Shown here: positions 5,603 through 8,764 of the stretch, in pieces
Position numbering within the stretch: the first letter of the stretch is position 1
How the letters are laid out: each line of letters begins with the position of its first letter
Assembly (NCBI GenBank): GCA_003509545.1
Contig: DOLC01000089.1
Coordinates: 1 to 8,764 of the forward strand
Reading direction: 5' to 3'
DNA: 8,764 bases
Source of the DNA: Peptococcaceae bacterium
GTDB lineage: Bacteria; Bacillota; DSM-521; Neomoorellales; Neomoorellaceae
Made by a program: the position numbers and the translations under genes
The notes under the pieces: generated by a model
What the model was told of the DNA's origin: nothing
The model's database searches: none
Seen by the model: the letters and a program-made list of their open reading frames with translations, nothing else

Positions 5603-6613
5603 GTGGCGCGGCAGAGGCAGCTCACCGGCTTGGAGAAGGCCGCTATTTTTCTCATAACCCTGGGTCCCGAACTGTCCTCCCTGGTCATCAAACAGTTGCC
5701 CCAGGAGGACATGGAAAAGGTTACCTACCAGATTGCCAACACCACGATGGTGGATCCGGAAACCAAGCAGCTTGTGGTTGACGAGTTCTGGGAGCTCCAC
5801 GAGGCCAGGCAGTTCATTCTCCAGGGAGGCATAAAATATGCCCGGGAGGTGCTGGAGAGGGCGGTAGGCCCCGCCCGGGCGGCCGAGATTATCAAGAAGC
5901 TCATGGCTACGTCGAAGATACGGCCCTTTAACACCATTCGCAAGGCCGACCCCAAGCAGCTGGTAAATTTCCTCTATAACGAGCATCCCCAGACCATCGC
6001 CCTTATCCTGGCCTATCTGGAGCCGGAGCAGGCGGCCGTGGTGTTGAGCGCCCTTCCGGAGGAACTGCAGGCCGACGTGGCCAAGCGGCTGGCCCTCATG
6101 GAGCGGGCCTCTCCGGACACGGTGCGGGAACTGGAGCAGATTCTGGAGCAGCGTCTTTCTTCGGTGGTGGGGCAGGACTTTGCCTTGGTGGGCGGGATAA
6201 AGGCCTTGGTGGACGTCCTCAACCGGGTGGACCGCTCCACCGAGCGTACCATCCTGGAATCCCTGGAGCAGGAAGATCCCGAGTTGGCCGACGAGATACG
6301 CAAGCGGATGTTCGTCTTCGAGGACATCATCGTCCTGGACGACAACTCCATACGGCGGGTTCTGCGGGAGGTGGATATGAAGGACCTGGCCCTGGCCCTG
6401 AAGACGGCCAGCGAAGAAGTGGCCAACCGCATCTACCGCAACCTCTCCAAGCGGGCGGCGGAAATGCTCAAGGAGGACATCGAGTACATGGGCCCCACCC
6501 GCCTGCGGGATGTGGAGGCCGCCCAGCAGCGGATAGTTCAGATAATCCGCCGCCTGGACGAGACCGGGGAGATTATTATCGCCAGGGGTGGGCAGGATGC
6601 TGTGGTGGTCTAG
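5603..6613 (+). CDS. fliG: Flagellar motor switch protein FliG
   Basis: FliG forms the upper part of the C ring; it binds FliF with its N-terminal domain and meets the stator with its C-terminal domain to make torque. The 336-residue product is standard length. Seen are the N-terminal domain (LTGLEKAAIFLITLGPE from residue 7), the middle-domain EHPQ motif at 127-130 that contacts FliM, a GG pair at 197-198 in the helix linker, the MFVF hinge at 236-239, and the charged torque helix DDNSIRRVLREVDMKDLALALK at 246-267. GTG at 5603 follows AAAGGG by about 5 nt and a stronger GGGAGGAG inside the end of fliF. Its 3' end overlaps the start of fliH. Confidence 0.96.
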   Translation: MARQRQLTGLEKAAIFLITLGPELSSLVIKQLPQEDMEKVTYQIANTTMVDPETKQLVVDEFWELHEARQFILQGGIKYAREVLERAVGPARAAEIIKKLMATSKIRPFNTIRKADPKQLVNFLYNEHPQTIALILAYLEPEQAAVVLSALPEELQADVAKRLALMERASPDTVRELEQILEQRLSSVVGQDFALVGGIKALVDVLNRVDRSTERTILESLEQEDPELADEIRKRMFVFEDIIVLDDNSIRRVLREVDMKDLALALKTASEEVANRIYRNLSKRAAEMLKEDIEYMGPTRLRDVEAAQQRIVQIIRRLDETGEIIIARGGQDAVVV

Positions 6614-7370
6614 GGTTATCAAGGAAGTCAGCGCGCCGGGGGGAGAATGCGAGGTTCCGGTGCGGGAGATGTTCCCCTGCTGGCAGGAAGAGGGGGAAGG
6701 GTCCGGCGACGGGGAGGCTCCCCGGCAGGCCGGTGAGAAGGCGGAGGACCTTTTGGAGGGCGCCCGGCGGGAGGCGGAAAGAATCTTGCAAGCGGCGCGG
6801 GAGGAGGCCGAGGAGCTCAAGGCCAGAGCCCGGGAAGAAGGTTTTCGGGCTGGCTGGGAGGAAGGGCGCGAGGCCGGCTTCCGGGCCGGGGCGGCCGAGG
6901 CGGAAACCCTGCGCCAGGAGGCCGAGGGTTTGCGCCGGCAGGCGGAGAAGGTGCTGGAAGAAGCCCGGGCCGCCTACCGGGATACCCTGCGGGCTGCAGA
7001 AGGGGATATCGTGGAACTGGCCCTGGAGGTGGCATCCAAGATAATCAAACGCCAGGTGGAGCTTAGCCCGGAAGTGGTCCTGGACATCGCCAAGGGCGCG
7101 GTGCAGCGGGTGGCGGAAGGGCAAATTTACACCATATATGCCGCGCCTTCCGACGTCGATTTCCTGCGGCAGCGCCGGGAGGAGTTGCTGCAGGATATGG
7201 GCGCCGGGATCCGGCTGCAGATAGTTCCCGATGAAGCCATCCACCCCGGGGGTTTCAGGGTGGAGACGGAAAACGGATTTGTCGATGCTACGGTGGAGAG
7301 CCAACTACAAGAAGCACGCCGGATCCTCCGGGCAGATGGGAAGGGAGAGGAATGGGCGGACACGCTTTAG
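6597..7370 (+). CDS. fliH: Flagellar export apparatus protein FliH
   Basis: FliH is the stator-like partner of the export ATPase FliI; it dimerises, binds the FliI N-terminus and anchors it to the C ring. From ATG 6597 the product has 257 residues. It shows a short N-terminal SRVIKEV segment, a long Ala/Glu/Arg-rich coiled coil (~47-125) containing the glycine-spaced repeat EEGFRAGWEEGREAGFRAG at ~81-99 typical of FliH, and the C-terminal domain related to V/F-ATPase subunit E (ELALEVASKIIKRQVELSPEVV, then HPGGFRVETENGFVDATVESQL). An in-frame GTG at 6588 is possible, but only the ATG has a site (AGGGGTGGG) at useful spacing. It overlaps fliG by 17 nt and fliI by 19 nt. Confidence 0.92.
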   Translation: MLWWSRVIKEVSAPGGECEVPVREMFPCWQEEGEGSGDGEAPRQAGEKAEDLLEGARREAERILQAAREEAEELKARAREEGFRAGWEEGREAGFRAGAAEAETLRQEAEGLRRQAEKVLEEARAAYRDTLRAAEGDIVELALEVASKIIKRQVELSPEVVLDIAKGAVQRVAEGQIYTIYAAPSDVDFLRQRREELLQDMGAGIRLQIVPDEAIHPGGFRVETENGFVDATVESQLQEARRILRADGKGEEWADTL

Positions 7371-8656
7371 CCCTTGAGGCCCTGCGCCGGGCCGACCTGT
7401 GGAAGCAGGGGGGCAAGATCACCAGGGTCATCGGCCTGACCCTGGAGGCGCGGGGGCTAAAGGCGGCCGTCGGAGAAGTCTGTCACATATTCAACAACGG
7501 GCGCGCGCCGGTTGTGGCCGAGGTGGTGGGGTTCCGCGAGAACGTAACCCTGCTCATGCCCCTGGGGGAGCTGGAGGGCATAGGGCCCGGCTGCCGGGTG
7601 ATGGCCACGGGGCAGGGCCTGCAGGTGACGGTGGGCAGGGGGCTCCTGGGCCGGGTGCTGGACGGCCTGGGCAGGCCCCTGGACGGATGCCGGCCCATAA
7701 GGGGAACCGGATACCCCATCAACAATCCACCCCCCCAGCCCCTGGAAAGGCAGCCCATTCGGGAGATCTTGACCACCGGCGTGAAGGCTATAGATGCCTT
7801 GATTACCTGCGGACTGGGCCAGAGGGTGGGGATTTTCGCCGGAAGCGGCGTAGGCAAGAGCATCCTCCTGGGGATGATCGCCCGCCGCAGTACGGCGGAT
7901 ATCAACGTTATAGCCCTGATAGGGGAGCGCGGACGGGAAGTAAGGGATTTCCTGGAGGAAGCCCTGGGGGAGGAGGGCCTGAAGCGGTCGGTGGTAGTGG
8001 CGGCCACCTCGGACCAACCGGCCCTGGTGCGGATAAAAGGGGCCTTCGTGGCTACGGCCATTGCCGAGTATTTTCGCGACCAGGGCCTCAAAGTGCTTTT
8101 GATGATGGATTCCCTCACCCGACTGTGCATGGCCCAGCGAGAGGTAGGCCTGGCCATCGGCGAGCCGCCCACCACCCGTGGCTACACGCCTTCGGTTTTC
8201 GCCCTGCTTCCCCGCCTGGTGGAGAGGGCGGGGAACAGTTCCCGGGGATCTATCACCGGGCTATATACCGTGCTGGTGGAGGGGGACGATTTCAACGAGC
8301 CGGTGGCCGATGCGGTGAGGGGCCTCCTGGACGGCCACATCGTCCTGTCGCGCCAGCTGGCCGCCCGCAACCATTATCCGGCCATTGACGTCCTGGCGAG
8401 TTTAAGCCGCATTATGCCCGAGATCACCCCCGCCTACCAGCAGGAGCTGGCGGGCAGGGTGCGGGACCTTCTGGCCGCCTATGCCGAGGCGGCGGACCTC
8501 ATCGAAATCGGCGCCTACCGGTCCGGCTCCAATCCCCGGGTAGATGCGGCCCTGAAATATTACGACGCCCTTCAGGCCTTCCTGCGCCAGGACAGGGAAG
8601 AGTATTTTTCTTACGAAGAAACTATGGAGCTTCTCGCCTCGGCCCTTAAGGATTAA
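7352..8656 (+). CDS. fliI: Flagellum-specific ATPase FliI
   Basis: FliI is the hexameric ATPase of the flagellar type III export apparatus, homologous to the F1-ATPase beta subunit; it unloads chaperones such as FliS from cargo. The 434-residue product is full length. Motifs are Walker A GSGVGKS at 164-170, the GERGRE catalytic loop at 191-196, Walker B LLMMDS at 249-254 followed by LTR, and the family stretch EVGLAIGEPPTTRGYTPSVF at 264-283. The C-terminal domain has AYRSGSNPRVDAAL, usual for FliI/YscN. ATG at 7352 has GGGAG (7343-7347) 4 nt upstream and lies inside the end of fliH. The stop at 8654-8656 is followed by a short hairpin and the probable start of fliJ. Confidence 0.97.
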   Translation: MGGHALALEALRRADLWKQGGKITRVIGLTLEARGLKAAVGEVCHIFNNGRAPVVAEVVGFRENVTLLMPLGELEGIGPGCRVMATGQGLQVTVGRGLLGRVLDGLGRPLDGCRPIRGTGYPINNPPPQPLERQPIREILTTGVKAIDALITCGLGQRVGIFAGSGVGKSILLGMIARRSTADINVIALIGERGREVRDFLEEALGEEGLKRSVVVAATSDQPALVRIKGAFVATAIAEYFRDQGLKVLLMMDSLTRLCMAQREVGLAIGEPPTTRGYTPSVFALLPRLVERAGNSSRGSITGLYTVLVEGDDFNEPVADAVRGLLDGHIVLSRQLAARNHYPAIDVLASLSRIMPEITPAYQQELAGRVRDLLAAYAEAADLIEIGAYRSGSNPRVDAALKYYDALQAFLRQDREEYFSYEETMELLASALKD

Positions 8657-8674
8657 GTACGGCTAAGACACCCA

Positions 8675-8690
8675 TGCCGCTAACGCGGCA
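8675..8690 (+). other. Small hairpin between fliI and fliJ
   Basis: TGCCGC (8675-8680) and GCGGCA (8685-8690) form a perfect 6-bp stem with a TAAC loop, 18 nt after the fliI stop. No T-run follows, so it is not an intrinsic terminator. It may slow decay of the fliI message or set the relative level of the next gene. No known riboswitch or RNA family is recognised. Confidence 0.4.
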
Positions 8691-8702
8691 CCATCAGTAA
8701 GG

Positions 8703-8764
8703 ATGAAAAGGAGGGGCCGGCATTTCTCCCTCGCGAGCGTTGGGTCCGAGCGGTTGAGCAGCCT
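8703..8764 (+). CDS. fliJ: Probable fliJ start, cut by window end, possibly frameshifted
   Basis: The gene after fliI is normally fliJ, the coiled-coil stalk of the export ATPase. From ATG at 8703 the first residues read MKRRGRHFSLASV, like the FliJ N-terminus (basic, then F-x-L-x-x-V). The same frame then gives GSERLSS, whereas another frame (from 8744) reads VRAVEQ, which continues the expected V-L-R-V-R-x-x-E-Q pattern better. This suggests a 1- or 4-base loss near 8741-8743, either a real mutation or a read error. The Shine-Dalgarno is also odd: TAAGGA touches the ATG directly, and the good AAGGAGGGG site at 8707-8715 has no standard start at the right distance. Too little sequence is present to decide. 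Confidence 0.35.
   Translation, partial: MKRRGRHFSLASVGSERLSS

Noticed and set aside
5426..6820. Long minus-strand frame (464 codons)
   Set aside because: Antisense to fliF, fliG and fliH; it reflects GC-skewed codon use in fliG and shows no recognisable domain.
7399..8388. Long + strand frame (329 codons) inside fliI
   Set aside because: Gly/Pro/Arg-rich shadow in the other frame of an unmistakable ATPase gene.

Overview
The window is the proximal part of a flagellar gene cluster, with every supported gene on the + strand. The sequence is GC-rich (about 60% by eye). Shine-Dalgarno sites are strong (GGAGG type), GTG starts are frequent, and the gene set and order are clostridial: flaG, fliS, then flgB-flgC-fliE-fliF-fliG-fliH-fliI. 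A branched-polyamine synthase (BpsA) is also present. In known cases this enzyme is typical of thermophiles. Together these suggest a thermophilic, anaerobic, spore-former-type Firmicute (Moorella/Ammonifex/Desulfotomaculum-like). That assignment is inference; no marker gene fixes the species.

Region 1 (1-970) is a filament-assembly module: the tail of an unidentified upstream reading frame, then flaG and fliS. The cap gene fliD, which normally sits between these two, is absent. Region 2 (1067-2468) is a non-flagellar insert: a small AbrB-family regulator, a short spacer with a candidate promoter and a clear intrinsic terminator or attenuator, and bpsA. Region 3 (2469-2855) is a long leader with no protein gene. 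It holds an inverted repeat just after bpsA, a class I cyclic-di-GMP riboswitch (GEMM-I) with its own intrinsic terminator, a perfect 26-bp palindrome, and a purine-rich stretch leading to flgB. Region 4 (2856-8656) is a tightly packed basal-body and export operon. flgB and flgC encode proximal rod proteins, fliE the rod/MS-ring junction, fliF the MS ring, fliG the rotor/switch, and fliH and fliI the export ATPase complex. Spacings are 2-22 nt, with overlaps at fliG/fliH and fliH/fliI. Region 5 (8657-8764) starts with a small hairpin and ends in what looks like the beginning of fliJ, possibly frameshifted.

The main regulatory message is that transcription of the basal-body operon appears to be gated by c-di-GMP. 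The 5' strand of the aptamer P1 helix is also complementary to the 5' arm and loop of the terminator. This predicts an OFF switch: high c-di-GMP frees the terminator and blocks flagellar synthesis. The arrangement parallels the c-di-GMP-I riboswitch known upstream of the Clostridioides difficile flgB operon. The bpsA/AbrB pair next to this switch is the most unusual gene content.
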